The notes: a model not told the origin generated them from the sequence alone. DNA of 64,000 nucleotides from Lachnospiraceae bacterium (GCA_021203305.1 JAJQBK010000007.1:28434-92433); one strand, 5' to 3'. Positions 26,047 through 35,506 are shown, counted from the first letter of the stretch. Translations and numbers: made by a program.

Positions 26047-26274
26047 ATGAAAGAATTAGTAGAAATTATCGCAAAAGCCCTCGTTGATCATCCGGACGAG
26101 GTTGTGGTAACCGAAGAAAGAAACGGCAGTGATGTGACGGTGGAGCTTCATGTGGCGCCCTCTGATATGGGGAAGGTCATCGGCAAGCAGGGCAGGATTG
26201 CCAAGGCAATCCGGTCCGTGGTGAATGCCGCGGCCAATAAGGAGCATCTGACCGTTGATGTAGAGATTGTCTGA
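26047..26274 (+). CDS. khpA: KH-domain RNA-binding protein KhpA
   Basis: This 75-aa protein is a single KH domain with the GxxG-containing loop VIGKQGRIAKAIRSVV. KhpA pairs with KhpB/Jag in many Firmicutes and binds many RNAs, affecting cell division and envelope genes. It lies between rpsP and rimM as in other Firmicutes. Confidence 0.95.
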   Translation: MKELVEIIAKALVDHPDEVVVTEERNGSDVTVELHVAPSDMGKVIGKQGRIAKAIRSVVNAAANKEHLTVDVEIV

Positions 26275-26293
26275 TCATCACTGACAGTGTCAC

Positions 26294-26407
26294 AAAAGGG
26301 CGCTTTCGCCGGTATAACGTTTTCGGAATCACAGTGAACGGCAGAATAATTTCCGCTCACTGTCAGGAGGATGCGCACGAGAAGTTATACCGGGAAGGCG
26401 CCTTTTT
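26294..26407 (+). terminator. Y-shaped RNA structure between khpA and rimM
   Basis: AAAAGGGCGC...GGTATAAC (26294-26318) pairs with GTTATACC...GGCGCCTTTTT (26384-26407). A second stem inside joins ACAGTGAACGG (26332-26342) with CCGCTCACTGT near 26352-26362. The outer stem ends in a T run, so it can terminate; rimM starts 19 bases later, making an attenuator plausible. Confidence 0.55.
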
Positions 26408-26425
26408 CAGAATCCGGAGGTTTTT

Positions 26426-26938
26426 TTGGAAGATTTATTTCAGGTAGGCGTGATCGCCAACACCCACGGAGTACGCGGGGAGGTCAAGGTATTTCCCACA
26501 ACGGATGACGTCAGACGCTTCAAAAAATTAAAAAAGGTGTTTCTGGACACCGGAAAAGACCTTATTTCGCTGGATATTGAGAGCGTTCGCTTTTTTAAGC
26601 AGTTCGCGATTCTGAAGTTTGCGGGAATCGACGATATGGACGCGGCCATGGCGTACAAGGGGAAAAGCCTGCTCATTTCGCGCCGGGACGCGGTGAAGCT
26701 TCAGAAGGATGAATATTTCATCGCCGACCTGATCGGGCTTTCCGTATATAATGAGGAGGGAGCCCTTCTGGGCAGCGTGACGGATGTGCTGCAGACCGGC
26801 GCCAACGATGTGTACGCGGTAAAAATGGAGGACGGCAGGGAATTATTGCTGCCTGCCATCAAAGACTGTATTCTGGAAATTGACCTGGAGGGGCGTTCCA
26901 TGCGGGTGCATGTGATGGACGGCCTGATGGATTTATAG
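26426..26938 (+). CDS. rimM: Ribosome maturation factor RimM
   Basis: This 170-aa protein has an N-terminal RimM domain (FQVGVIANTHGVRGEVKVFP) and a C-terminal PRC-barrel domain (about 95-168, IGLSVYNEEGALLGSVTDVL). It assists assembly of the 30S head. The start is TTG 26426, eight bases after CCGGAGG; no ATG is available nearby. trmD follows after 18 bases. Confidence 0.95.
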   Translation: MEDLFQVGVIANTHGVRGEVKVFPTTDDVRRFKKLKKVFLDTGKDLISLDIESVRFFKQFAILKFAGIDDMDAAMAYKGKSLLISRRDAVKLQKDEYFIADLIGLSVYNEEGALLGSVTDVLQTGANDVYAVKMEDGRELLLPAIKDCILEIDLEGRSMRVHVMDGLMDL

Positions 26939-26956
26939 AGGCGGCGGGCTACGGCT

Positions 26957-28378
26957 ATGAAATTTTGTGTATTGACGCTTTTTCCGCGGATGATTGAACA
27001 GGGAATGTCGGAAAGCATTCCGGGAAGAGCCAGGCGGCAGGGGCTGATTGAGCTTCAGACCGTGGATATCCGGGATTACACGGAGGATAGGCACCGGCGG
27101 GTGGATGATTATACCTACGGCGGCGGCGCGGGAATGCTGATACAGGCGCAGCCGGTATATGACGCTTATCAGGCGGCCACAAAAGAGTGTGACAAAAAGC
27201 CCCGCACCATTTACGTTACTCCCCAGGGCAGGGTTTTTGACCAGAAGCTGGCTTTGGAGCTCTCAAAGGAAAAGGAGCTTGTGTTTCTCTGCGGCCATTA
27301 TGAGGGCGTGGATGAGAGGGTGCTGGAGGAGATTGTCACGGACCGGATTTCCATCGGGGACTATGTGCTCACCGGAGGGGAGCTCCCGGCGCTGGTCATA
27401 ATGGACGCTGTCAGCCGCCTGGTGCCCGGCGTCCTCCACAATGAGGAATCCGCTGAGACGGAGACCTTTGACGATGACCTGTTGGAATATCCCCAGTATA
27501 CCCGCCCGGAGTGCTGGCATGGGAAGAGCGTTCCCCAGGTGCTTTTGTCCGGAGATCACTGCAAAATCAACGCCTGGCGGCTGGAGGAGGCAAAGGAGCG
27601 CACAAGGGCGCAGAGACCGGATCTGTACGCCGCCTATGAGTATCGGCAGGAGGTAATTCGCTGGCTTTCCCGGCAAAAACGGCTGCATATCCACATGATG
27701 GAGCTGTTGAAAAGAAATCTCGGGAGGGTGCTTGCCTTCGACCCGAAGGATGGGGCGCTTCTGGAGGAAAATACCGGCGTGATCATGCTGACCTGCACCT
27801 CCGCGGAGGCGGGGGAGCGGCTTTTAACCGCTTCCGGGATGGATTTCACAGGCTGCCTGTTCTGCGTCTGCCAGGAGGAAATCATACCTGTGCTTCGCGG
27901 GCGTTTCCAGACGACGCAGGCCCGGGGCTGTTATCAGGCTTATTATACCAGAGGCGTGCCGCTGCCGGTCCGTAAGGATCTGGATATCCGCAGACTGGAT
28001 GAAAGCTATGCGGAGGAGATATTCGCGGAGTATCATGAGCTGGTTACGCTGGACGAGCTGAGGGGGCACCTGGCCCGGGGTGATCTGTACGGAGCTTTTG
28101 TGAAAAAGGACATAGCTTTTGACAGGGAAAACGCAGGGTACGAGCTGGCTGGCTTCATCGGTACTCACTCTGAGGGCGCTCTGGGGATGCTCCAGGTGCG
28201 GCCGCGGTTCCGCCGCCGGGGTATAGCCGCGGCGCTGGAAGCGTATATGATCAATGAGGCGCTTAAGCGGGGAGAAATCCCCTTCGGCCATATTTTTGAG
28301 GGGAATGAGGCTTCCCTGCATTTACAGAGAAAGCTGGGACTGAATGTGACGGACGTCTGTCTGTGGTGGGTGTGGTAA
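26957..28378 (+). CDS. trmD: tRNA (guanine37-N1)-methyltransferase TrmD fused to a GNAT-like domain
   Basis: Residues 1 to about 240 are a complete TrmD: GGGAGMLIQAQPVYDAY, FLCGHYEGVDERV and SIGDYVLTGGELPALVI form the trefoil-knot AdoMet site that makes m1G37 in tRNA. The usual family length is about 240, but this protein runs on without a break to 473 residues. The last 120 residues look like a GNAT acetyltransferase: LDELRGHLARGDLYGAFVKK, then a motif A LQVRPRFRRRGIAAALEAYM and EGNEASLHLQRKLG. Residues about 245-345 between them are unassigned. The substrate of the second domain is unknown. Confidence 0.9.
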   Translation: MKFCVLTLFPRMIEQGMSESIPGRARRQGLIELQTVDIRDYTEDRHRRVDDYTYGGGAGMLIQAQPVYDAYQAATKECDKKPRTIYVTPQGRVFDQKLALELSKEKELVFLCGHYEGVDERVLEEIVTDRISIGDYVLTGGELPALVIMDAVSRLVPGVLHNEESAETETFDDDLLEYPQYTRPECWHGKSVPQVLLSGDHCKINAWRLEEAKERTRAQRPDLYAAYEYRQEVIRWLSRQKRLHIHMMELLKRNLGRVLAFDPKDGALLEENTGVIMLTCTSAEAGERLLTASGMDFTGCLFCVCQEEIIPVLRGRFQTTQARGCYQAYYTRGVPLPVRKDLDIRRLDESYAEEIFAEYHELVTLDELRGHLARGDLYGAFVKKDIAFDRENAGYELAGFIGTHSEGALGMLQVRPRFRRRGIAAALEAYMINEALKRGEIPFGHIFEGNEASLHLQRKLGLNVTDVCLWWVW

Positions 28379-28397
28379 AACCTGCCCCCAATGGGCA

Positions 28398-28497
28398 TGA
28401 CAGATTACGTGTAATGATATTTTAAACACCATCTGTCATTACTAAAGAGGCATGATATTCTATGTACAATAATTTTTTTACCTTACCTGTCATTACT
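28398..28497. promoter_or_regulatory. Candidate operator repeats upstream of pncB
   Basis: ATCTGTCATTACT (28431-28443) and ACCTGTCATTACT (28485-28497) match at 12 of 13 positions, 54 bases apart. TGACAGAT at 28398-28405 is the inverse of the core. Repeated sites before an NAD-salvage gene could bind a niacin-responsive repressor such as NiaR, but I cannot confirm that consensus here. Confidence 0.4.
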
Positions 28498-28558
28498 GAA
28501 CAGACACAGAATATACAAAAAAGAAAACACCGTTAAAAACGGGAACGGAGGCGCCAGA

Positions 28559-30019
28559 ATGAGCACGCAGTACGATAAGAGAAATATTTCCATGGTCATG
28601 GATATGTACGAGCTGACCATGTCCAACGGCTACTTTAAGGAGGGCCTGAGGGACAGGCCGGCCGCCTTTGATGTTTTTTACAGAAATAATCCCGACCAGG
28701 CGGGCTTTGCCATCTTTGCCGGGCTGGAGCAGGTGGTGGAGTATATTCAGAACCTTCATTTCAGCGAGGAGGATATTGCCTACCTTCAGAGCCTGAAAAT
28801 GTACAGTGAGGAATTCCTGGATTATCTGAGAAATTTTAAATTCCGGGGGGATATTTACGCCATGCCGGAGGGCACGGTGATGTATCCGGGTGAGCCCATC
28901 ATGACTGTGGTGGCGCCGCTGATTGACGCCCAGCTGATCGAGACGGCCATTCTTCTGGAGATCAACCACCAGTCCCTGATTGCCACCAAGACCAATCGGA
29001 TTGTGCGCTCGGCGGCGGGAAAACCTGTATCCGACTTCGGGGCGAGACGGGCACATAACGTGGACGCAGCGGTTTACGGGGCCAGGGCGGCCTATATCGG
29101 CGGCGCCGCCGGAACGGCCACGGTGCTGGCGGGGGAGATGTTCGGCATCCCCATCACAGGAACCATGGCTCACAGCTGGGTGATGTCCTTTGAAAGCGAG
29201 TATGAGGCGTTTAAGGCCTTCGCGGAAAATTATCCGGATTCCTCCTCTTTGCTGGTGGATACCTATGACGTGTTAAGGAGCGGCGTCCCCAACGCCATCC
29301 GTGTGGCCAAAGAGGTGCTGGAGCCCATGGGCAAACGCCTGAGGAGCATCCGTCTGGATTCCGGCGACCTGGCTTATCTGTCCAAGGAGGCCAGAAAGAT
29401 GCTGGATGAGGCGGGCCTTCAGGACTGTATTATTGTGGCCTCCAATTCTCTGGATGAGTATACCATCCGTTCCCTGCGTGTGCAGGGCGCCGTCATCGAC
29501 AGCTACGGTGTGGGCGAGAAGCTGATCACCTCCTCCACCCAGCCCGTGTTCGGCGCGGTGTACAAGCTGGCGGCCATCAGCGAAAACGGCAAATTTGTGC
29601 CAAAAATCAAGGTTTCCGAGACCGCGGAGAAGATCACTAACCCCGGCATCAAGGAGATCTACCGGGTATATGATGAAAATGGAAAGGCTGTGGCGGACTA
29701 TCTGGCGGTGAAGGGAGAGCAGATTGACGCCTCGAAGCCTGTCCGCTATGTGGACCCCGTTCAGTACTGGAAAAACAGGTGCTTTGTGAACTGCACCTTT
29801 AAGCCCCTGCAGAAGCAGATCTTTCAGAACGGCGAGCTGGTCTATGAGCTGCCGCCCCTGGATGAGATCAGGAAATATGTCCGCCACCAGCTGGATCATG
29901 AGATCTGGCAGGAGGAGCAGAGGTTCGAGAATGCCCATACGCATTATCTGGACATGAGCCCGGCCATGTTTGAGCTGAAGATGGGGCTGCTTCACGAGGA
30001 AAATAAGCAGGCGGATTGA
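28559..30019 (+). CDS. pncB: Nicotinate phosphoribosyltransferase
   Basis: This 486-aa enzyme joins nicotinate and PRPP to nicotinate mononucleotide in the Preiss-Handler branch of NAD salvage. It starts MSTQYDKRNISMVMDMYELT, and has PVSDFGARRAH, GTMAHSWVMSFE, IRLDSGDLAYLSKE and IDSYGVGEKLITS, all typical of the long family form. ACGGAGG lies ten bases upstream. It separates trmD from its usual neighbour rplS. Confidence 0.96.
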   Translation: MSTQYDKRNISMVMDMYELTMSNGYFKEGLRDRPAAFDVFYRNNPDQAGFAIFAGLEQVVEYIQNLHFSEEDIAYLQSLKMYSEEFLDYLRNFKFRGDIYAMPEGTVMYPGEPIMTVVAPLIDAQLIETAILLEINHQSLIATKTNRIVRSAAGKPVSDFGARRAHNVDAAVYGARAAYIGGAAGTATVLAGEMFGIPITGTMAHSWVMSFESEYEAFKAFAENYPDSSSLLVDTYDVLRSGVPNAIRVAKEVLEPMGKRLRSIRLDSGDLAYLSKEARKMLDEAGLQDCIIVASNSLDEYTIRSLRVQGAVIDSYGVGEKLITSSTQPVFGAVYKLAAISENGKFVPKIKVSETAEKITNPGIKEIYRVYDENGKAVADYLAVKGEQIDASKPVRYVDPVQYWKNRCFVNCTFKPLQKQIFQNGELVYELPPLDEIRKYVRHQLDHEIWQEEQRFENAHTHYLDMSPAMFELKMGLLHEENKQAD

Positions 30020-30083
30020 AAAAAGAATGCCTGAAAAAGGCTGCGAACCCGCAGGTGTGGGAAAGGAAAGAGAGGAAAATCAT

Positions 30084-30575
30084 ATGGGCAGATCAGGAAT
30101 GGGAGGCGGCGCGGGCCGGTCAGGAGGAGGACACAGCGGCGGCGGTCGTACCGGAGGCGGAATGGGCGGACATGCCGGCGGCATGAGCGGAGGGCGTTCA
30201 GGAGCCGGTGCGGGCCGTCCGGCAGGCGGATCGGCTGGAAGAGGTGCACGCCCCGCGGCAAACAGACCGGCGGGTGGAGCGGCACGTCCCATGGCCGGAG
30301 GACCGGGACCGAAACCGGCGCCGGGACCCAGGGGGCCGGTGAGACGCCGCCGCAGACCCTTTGTCAGACCCATGCCCTTTGGCCTGGTCAGCCGTTTCGC
30401 CACCGACTATCTGGTGTGCATGGCGGTAATGGAAGCGCTGGAGCGCCTGTATCAGGGACATGGAACCTATGAGGATGAGATGAGGTGCAATGACTTTTTC
30501 GGACGCGTGTTGCTGGCCAGCGAGTATTACGACTGCTATCTGTGGATGCAGGAGTACATGAGGGAGTGCTGGTAA
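30084..30575 (+). CDS. Gly/Arg/Pro-rich protein with a short conserved-looking C-terminal domain
   Basis: The 163-aa protein has a low-complexity first half of Gly, Ser, Arg, Ala and Pro (GGHSGGGRTGGGMGGHAGG and similar, residues 1-90), then a basic PVRRRRRPFVRPMP stretch, then about 70 ordinary residues containing FATDYLVCMAVMEALERLYQ and YYDCYLWMQEYMRECW. I do not recognise the family. The layout, a disordered RGG-like arm plus a compact helical domain, would suit RNA or polyanion binding. AGAGGAAA seven bases upstream supports ATG 30084. The next gene begins six bases after the stop. Confidence 0.7.
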   Translation: MGRSGMGGGAGRSGGGHSGGGRTGGGMGGHAGGMSGGRSGAGAGRPAGGSAGRGARPAANRPAGGAARPMAGGPGPKPAPGPRGPVRRRRRPFVRPMPFGLVSRFATDYLVCMAVMEALERLYQGHGTYEDEMRCNDFFGRVLLASEYYDCYLWMQEYMRECW

Positions 30576-30580
30576 GCTTC

Positions 30581-32387
30581 ATGAATGGAAAAAGATGGAA
30601 GCGGCTGAAGGGAATTCTGCTGCTGGGCACGGTGCTGGCCGCCCTGAAAATGATATTTTTTGACTACACGCTGGATGAAGAATACCAGATTGTCATGGCT
30701 TATCGGAATATCAGCGTGGATTCCTGGTTTGTGCAGATGTGGGAGCCCCATCAAACGTCGGCTTTTTTGTGCGCCTGGCTAATGCGCCTGTATTATGTCG
30801 CAGCGGGAACGTACACCGGGGTAATCCTGTACCTGAGAATTTGTACCACGCTGATTCAGCTTGCTCTGACTTTTTATCTGTATCGCGTTCTGTGCGGTCT
30901 GACAGAGAAAAGATACGCGTTTATGCTGGCGCTGATTTACTTTAATGTGGTACCAAAGGCAATTCAGATTCCTGAATTTTCCAATATGCAGCTGTGGTTT
31001 TTTACCCTGCTTGTGTTGCTGCTGATCCGGTATTACAAAGGAACAGGCGATCAAAAAAGGCGGGATTATATCCTGCTGATATTGATGGGCCTGTGTATGT
31101 CACTGGAGGTGCTTTCCTATCCGTCGTGCATAATACTGTTTCCGTTCTTTTCGGGTTATATTTTTAAAAAATCGGGTTCAAAGAGATGGAGAGACACGGC
31201 ATGCTTTGCCGGAACCTGCGGAGCCTGCGCTCTGGTCTGGCTGGGTCTGATTCTGCGAAATATCAGTTTTTCGGATTTCGTAAGAAATGTGGGTTATATG
31301 CTGGATTTTGATCCGACCCATGAAATTTCCGGCGTTTCCTCCACAAAGCTTGCGGCACTTTTTTCCAATCTTGTGGCGGGACTGGGGCTGATTGCATTGA
31401 TTCTGGCAATCAGCGGAGGGATATTTTTTCTTCTGCGGATGTGTCAAAATAAAAAAGCGGCAGGAGAACACCCTGCAGACGAAAAGAGCAATGTAAATGA
31501 AAATGACGGTGGCAATGACAGTGGGACTGGCCGTTTGTACGCTGCACAGGCAAAACGGGAATGCATCCTGAAATTCGCTGTGATTGCAATCATGGTATCG
31601 GAAGTGGTGCAGCTGTTTTACTGGGTCATTCTGCATACCGGGTATGAGCTGCCGCATATTCATTTCGCAGTGATTCTTTTTGCGGCCGGGGCAGCCTGGA
31701 GATATGCCGGAAAGCAAAAAGGTGCTTTTTGCGGGGATAGTCGGGGCCCTGCTTTCTATCGCCGCGGTGGTTTATATCAGCGATCTGGAGCTTTACAATG
31801 CACTGCCGCATGGCTGGCTGGGCGTCCTGTTTTGTGTGATAGTCATTATGTGGGCGCTGCAAAATACTCTGGGAGAGCGGGCCGGACGCTGGATATGGGC
31901 GTTGCTTGTCAGCCTGTGTCTGGTCTGTCTGGTGGGAAAGGGCTATACCATGCGCGGAGGCCGTGGTTATGAGACCGTACTGGGTACCGAAGGACTGATG
32001 AAGTACGGACCTGCTGCCGGAATTCTGACAGATTACATGAACGCCTATATTTATAATTCCAATTATGAGGATTTTGAGGTATATATAGAGGATGGGGACA
32101 GGGTGCTCATTGTGACGAATATGGTGTTTTCTCAAAGCACGATGTCTTACCTGTTCAAGGATACGGAGGTATGCCATTATTCCATTGTGGACCCCACGAC
32201 TTATGATGAGCGTCTGCTGACCTACTGGGAGCTTTATCCGGAGAAAAAGCCGAATGTCATCATTGTGGATTGCTGGTATGGCTGGCTCTATGAGGCTTCA
32301 GACAGCTGGATCATGCAGTATATTGAAAATGAGTTTGGATACACCGGCGTTATTGATGGAAAATATATCAGAATTTACAGGCAGTAA
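30581..32387 (+). pseudogene. Frameshifted multi-span membrane protein, GT-C glycosyltransferase-like
   Basis: Codons from ATG 30581 encode an N-terminus with many membrane segments, and an acidic pair (FDYTLDEEYQIVM) in the first outer loop as in GT-C glycosyltransferases such as ArnT/PMT relatives. Near 31710-31730 the frame is lost at GCAAAAAGG; one frame on, the protein continues with VLFAGIVGALLSIAAVVYIS and a soluble domain to TAG/TAA at 32387. One added base (or two lost) explains the break. The parts would make a protein of about 600 residues. It may be a decaying gene, or a sequencing error in the A run. The substrate is unknown. Confidence 0.7.
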
Positions 32388-32494
32388 CCTTATAGCTTCA
32401 GACCGTCGAAAGCGCAGGCGCCGGGGAAGGCTCAGAGAACCGAAAAAGTTCGCTATCATTTACAGGTTTACAACAGGTTTACGGGATTCCTGTC

Positions 32495-32523
32495 TTGACA
32501 ACCGCCATTGGATATGGTAAATT
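32495..32523 (+). promoter_or_regulatory. Promoter of rplS
   Basis: A perfect TTGACA (32495-32500), a 17-base spacer and TAAATT (32518-32523) give rplS its own promoter, with a leader of about 70 bases in which an L19-type autoregulatory leader might lie. Confidence 0.75.
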
Positions 32524-32601
32524 CTAATGGTTGTGAAAATTGAGATGGTCCTCTGTGGCGGGAATGCTTTAAGAACATCAAAAGATTAAGGAGGAAACAC
32601 A

Positions 32602-32949
32602 ATGAACGACATTATCAGAAACATCGAAGCCGAGCAGATGAAGTCCTCTGTGGATGACTTCTCCGTAGGCGATACCGTGAGAGTATACGGCAAGATCAAA
32701 GAGGGCAACCGCGAGCGTATCCAGGTATTCGAGGGCACAGTGCTCAAGAGACAGAACGGTGGCTGCAGAGAGACCTTTACCGTGAGAAAGACCTCCAACG
32801 GCGTCGGCGTGGAGAAGACCTGGCCCTTACACAGCCCCAACGTAGAGAAGATCGAAGTGGTGAGAAGAGGCAAGGTCAGACGCGCGAAGCTGAATTATCT
32901 GCGCAAGCGTGTGGGTAAGAGCGCGAAGGTGAAGGAATTGATGAGATAA
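32602..32949 (+). CDS. rplS: 50S ribosomal protein L19
   Basis: This 115-aa protein contains [40 protein letters not shown] and the C-terminal [19 protein letters not shown], diagnostic of L19 at the 30S-50S interface. It normally ends the rpsP-rimM-trmD-rplS operon, but here 4.2 kb of other genes lie between trmD and rplS and it has its own promoter. Confidence 0.98.
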   Translation: MNDIIRNIEAEQMKSSVDDFSVGDTVRVYGKIKEGNRERIQVFEGTVLKRQNGGCRETFTVRKTSNGVGVEKTWPLHSPNVEKIEVVRRGKVRRAKLNYLRKRVGKSAKVKELMR

Positions 32950-32990
32950 GGAAGTGCCGTTTCGCGACGGTTCCTTAGTTCGGGGATTGA

Positions 32991-33020
32991 GGGCAGCCGG
33001 GTGTTGGCTGTCCTTATTCT
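32991..33020 (+). terminator. Rho-independent terminator after rplS
   Basis: GGGCAGCC (32991-32998) pairs with GGCTGTCC (33006-33013) and is followed by TTATTCTTT. A smaller GGAA-CCGT / ACGG-TTCC hairpin precedes it at 32950-32974. Confidence 0.75.
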
Positions 33021-33044
33021 TTACCTGTATGATACAAGGGACAA

Positions 33045-33133
33045 AAGGTCAGAAATCGAATGCTCACACAAGGTACGCCCTGCAGGTGCGCGACGCGAAG
33101 CTAGTCCTTTAGGGCATTCGTATTTATGACCTT
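33045..33133. repeat. Inverted-repeat element between rplS and signal peptidase
   Basis: AAGGTCA-GAAAT-CGAATGC (33045-33063) is answered by GCATTCG-TATTT-ATGACCTT (33114-33133) with one or two bulges. The rest of the 342-base gap (32950-33291) holds the rplS terminator and a purine-rich ribosome site, and no gene is seen there. Confidence 0.55.
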
Positions 33134-33291
33134 GGGGACCGCAACGACATACCCTTTTGTTGCTTTAATCATCTATATGAAAAACTGTCTTACAGGCATG
33201 TGTACGGATGAAAAGGCGCATGATACTTGTGCAGTGTTTTCGAAATAATTGATTATTTACGAAACGCTGCACCAGACGCGGAGGTACATAA

Positions 33292-33849
33292 ATGATAAAG
33301 GAGCTTTCCTTCCGTAAGAAAAAGAGGCTGACCAGCCAGCTGATCCGCAGGATTGAGATGTATCTGATTGGTTGCCTCATAGCCGCGTTGTTTGGCTTTG
33401 TCCTGACAGCCGCTTTTGGCTATACGGCCACAAACGTGGGCGTGTCCATGGAAGGCAGCCTGGTACACGGGCAGCAGGTGCTGGTAAACCGCGCGGCCTA
33501 TCTGCTGTTTTCCCCGTCGAGGGATGATGTGGTAATTTTCAAGGCCGGCGGCACCCATACCTATATCAAGAGAGTCGTGGCCGTGCCCGGGGATACGGTT
33601 CAGATAGTGAACGGCTATCTTTATGTCAACGGAGAGCAGGAGCAGGGCGATTACGAGAAGATGTCTGACGCGGGGATTCTGGAAACCCAGGTTACGCTTG
33701 GGGAGAATGAGTATATCGTACTGGGCGACAACCGCAATAACAGTGAGGACAGCCGTTCCGGCTCCGTCGGTATTGTGGAAAAGTCCCAGATTTCAGGAAA
33801 GGTATGGCTGGCGCTGCCCTACGGCGGCAGTAAGATGAAGCCGTTGTAG
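33292..33849 (+). CDS. lepB: Signal peptidase I (first copy)
   Basis: This 185-aa membrane protease removes signal peptides outside the membrane. One N-terminal membrane segment (about 25-45) is followed by the catalytic Ser in GVSMEGSL, the catalytic Lys in [14 protein letters not shown] and the C-terminal box [16 protein letters not shown]. It starts at ATG 33292 after GGAGG. A second copy lies 1.7 kb downstream; rnhB follows after two bases. Confidence 0.94.
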   Translation: MIKELSFRKKKRLTSQLIRRIEMYLIGCLIAALFGFVLTAAFGYTATNVGVSMEGSLVHGQQVLVNRAAYLLFSPSRDDVVIFKAGGTHTYIKRVVAVPGDTVQIVNGYLYVNGEQEQGDYEKMSDAGILETQVTLGENEYIVLGDNRNNSEDSRSGSVGIVEKSQISGKVWLALPYGGSKMKPL

Positions 33850-33851
33850 AG

Positions 33852-34514
33852 ATGAGCGTGAAAGAGGAACGGGAGGCGAGGAAAGCCCTTGCCCTGGCGA
33901 AAGAACAGGAGCGGATGCGACAGTTGTTCTCCTACGAGAGGGAATATGGCACTTATGGTGCCATCTGCGGCATCGACGAGGCGGGCCGGGGGCCGTTAGC
34001 GGGGCCGGTAGTGGCCGGGGCGGTTATCCTGCCGAAGGACTGCGACATATTATATATCAATGATTCCAAAAAACTTAGTGAAAAAAAGCGTGAGATGCTG
34101 TATGATGAGATCATGGCCAAGGCCGTGGCTGTGGGCGTGGGAGTTGTTTCTTGGGAGCGGATCGATGAGATCAACATTCTGCAGGCTACCTATGAGGCCA
34201 TGAGGCAGGCCATTGCCGGACTGTCAACTGCGCCGGATCTACTGCTGAATGACGCGGTCACCATTCCCGGCGTGGATATAAAGCAGATGCCCATCATAAA
34301 GGGAGACGCCAAAAGCGCGTCCATCGGCGCCGCCAGCATCATCGCCAAGGTAACCAGAGACCGGTTGATGCTTAAGTATCATAAGCTGTACCCGGAGTAC
34401 GGGTTTGACACCCACAAGGGCTACGGCACGAAGGCCCATATTGAGGCTCTGCAAAAATACGGGCCCTGTCCCATCCACCGCAGAAGCTTTATCGGACATT
34501 TTATTGCGCAATAA
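33852..34514 (+). CDS. rnhB: Ribonuclease HII
   Basis: This 220-aa enzyme removes ribonucleotides from DNA and RNA of hybrids. Active-site acidic residues lie in [20 protein letters not shown] (DEAGRG, about residue 37) and [10 protein letters not shown]. The last part [20 protein letters not shown] is typical. It belongs to the lepB-rnhB-rbgA-lepB-yraN cluster common in Clostridia. Confidence 0.96.
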   Translation: MSVKEEREARKALALAKEQERMRQLFSYEREYGTYGAICGIDEAGRGPLAGPVVAGAVILPKDCDILYINDSKKLSEKKREMLYDEIMAKAVAVGVGVVSWERIDEINILQATYEAMRQAIAGLSTAPDLLLNDAVTIPGVDIKQMPIIKGDAKSASIGAASIIAKVTRDRLMLKYHKLYPEYGFDTHKGYGTKAHIEALQKYGPCPIHRRSFIGHFIAQ

Positions 34515-34654
34515 AAAGCTTTCCTGTATGATGATATTGCGTAAGGATCTGGACTGTGCTGAGGATTTCTAAACTGTACTATCAAAGGTCAGGTTATTTC
34601 GAAAACGATGTACAGGAAAAGGAAAGTATGAAAGAAAAATAACAGAGGAATTTT

Positions 34655-35506
34655 ATGAATTATCAGTGGTATCCGGGCCATATGACGAAAGCCATGCGGA
34701 TGATGCAGGAGAATATTCAGTGGATCGACCTGATTATCGAGCTGGTGGACGCCAGAGTCCCCTTAAGCAGCCGCAATCCCGACATTGATACGCTGGGAAA
34801 GGGAAAGTCCCGGATCATTCTTTTAAATAAAGCGGATCTGGCGGATGAGGCCGCCAATCAGGCCTGGATGGATTTTTACCGGCGGAAGGGCTTTCATGTG
34901 CTGGAGGTCAACGCCAGGTCCGGCCAGGGCGTCGGTAAGATGAACGGGCTGGTGCAGGAGGCCTGCAGAGACAAAATCGAGAGGAATAAAAAGCGCGGGA
35001 TCGTCAACCGTCCCATGCGGGCTATGGTGGTGGGGATTCCCAACGTGGGGAAGTCCACCTTTATCAATTCCTTCGCGGGAAAGGCCTGTACGAAGACTGG
35101 CAATAAGCCCGGCGTCACAAAGGGAAAGCAGTGGATCCGGTTAAATAAGAACCTGGAGCTTTTGGACACGCCGGGGGTTCTGTGGCCCAAATTTGAGGAT
35201 CCGAGAACCGGGATGCTGCTGGCGTTCATAGGCTCCATCAATGATGATATTCTGATTTCGGAGGAGCTGGCGGTGGATTTCCTTCGCTCTGTCAGCGGCA
35301 GATACGGCAGCCTGATTCAGCAGCGCTACGGGATTGGGAGCCTTGAGAACCCGGCCACGGTGCTGGAGGAGATCGCCCTCAGGAAATGTCTGGTCAGAAA
35401 GGGCGGAGAGCCGGATATTAACCGGGCCTCTCAGCTTCTGATGGAGGATTACAGGAGCGGAAAGCTCGGCAGGATCACTTTGGAGTGGCCGGGAGAGGAT
35501 CAATAA
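34655..35506 (+). CDS. rbgA: Ribosome biogenesis GTPase RbgA (YlqF)
   Basis: This 283-aa circularly permuted GTPase acts late in 50S assembly. It starts YQWYPGHMTKAMRMMQENI; the motif order is permuted, with G4 (LLNKADLAD) before G1 (GIPNVGKSTFINSFAG) and G3 (LLDTPGVLWP). The stop overlaps the next start by one base. The upstream gap of 140 bases shows nothing notable. Confidence 0.95.
   Translation: MNYQWYPGHMTKAMRMMQENIQWIDLIIELVDARVPLSSRNPDIDTLGKGKSRIILLNKADLADEAANQAWMDFYRRKGFHVLEVNARSGQGVGKMNGLVQEACRDKIERNKKRGIVNRPMRAMVVGIPNVGKSTFINSFAGKACTKTGNKPGVTKGKQWIRLNKNLELLDTPGVLWPKFEDPRTGMLLAFIGSINDDILISEELAVDFLRSVSGRYGSLIQQRYGIGSLENPATVLEEIALRKCLVRKGGEPDINRASQLLMEDYRSGKLGRITLEWPGEDQ

Noticed and set aside
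31680..32387. Separate 235-aa membrane protein gene
   Set aside because: It continues the GT-C-like protein at 30581 in the next frame without its own ribosome site; treated as the second half of a frameshifted gene.
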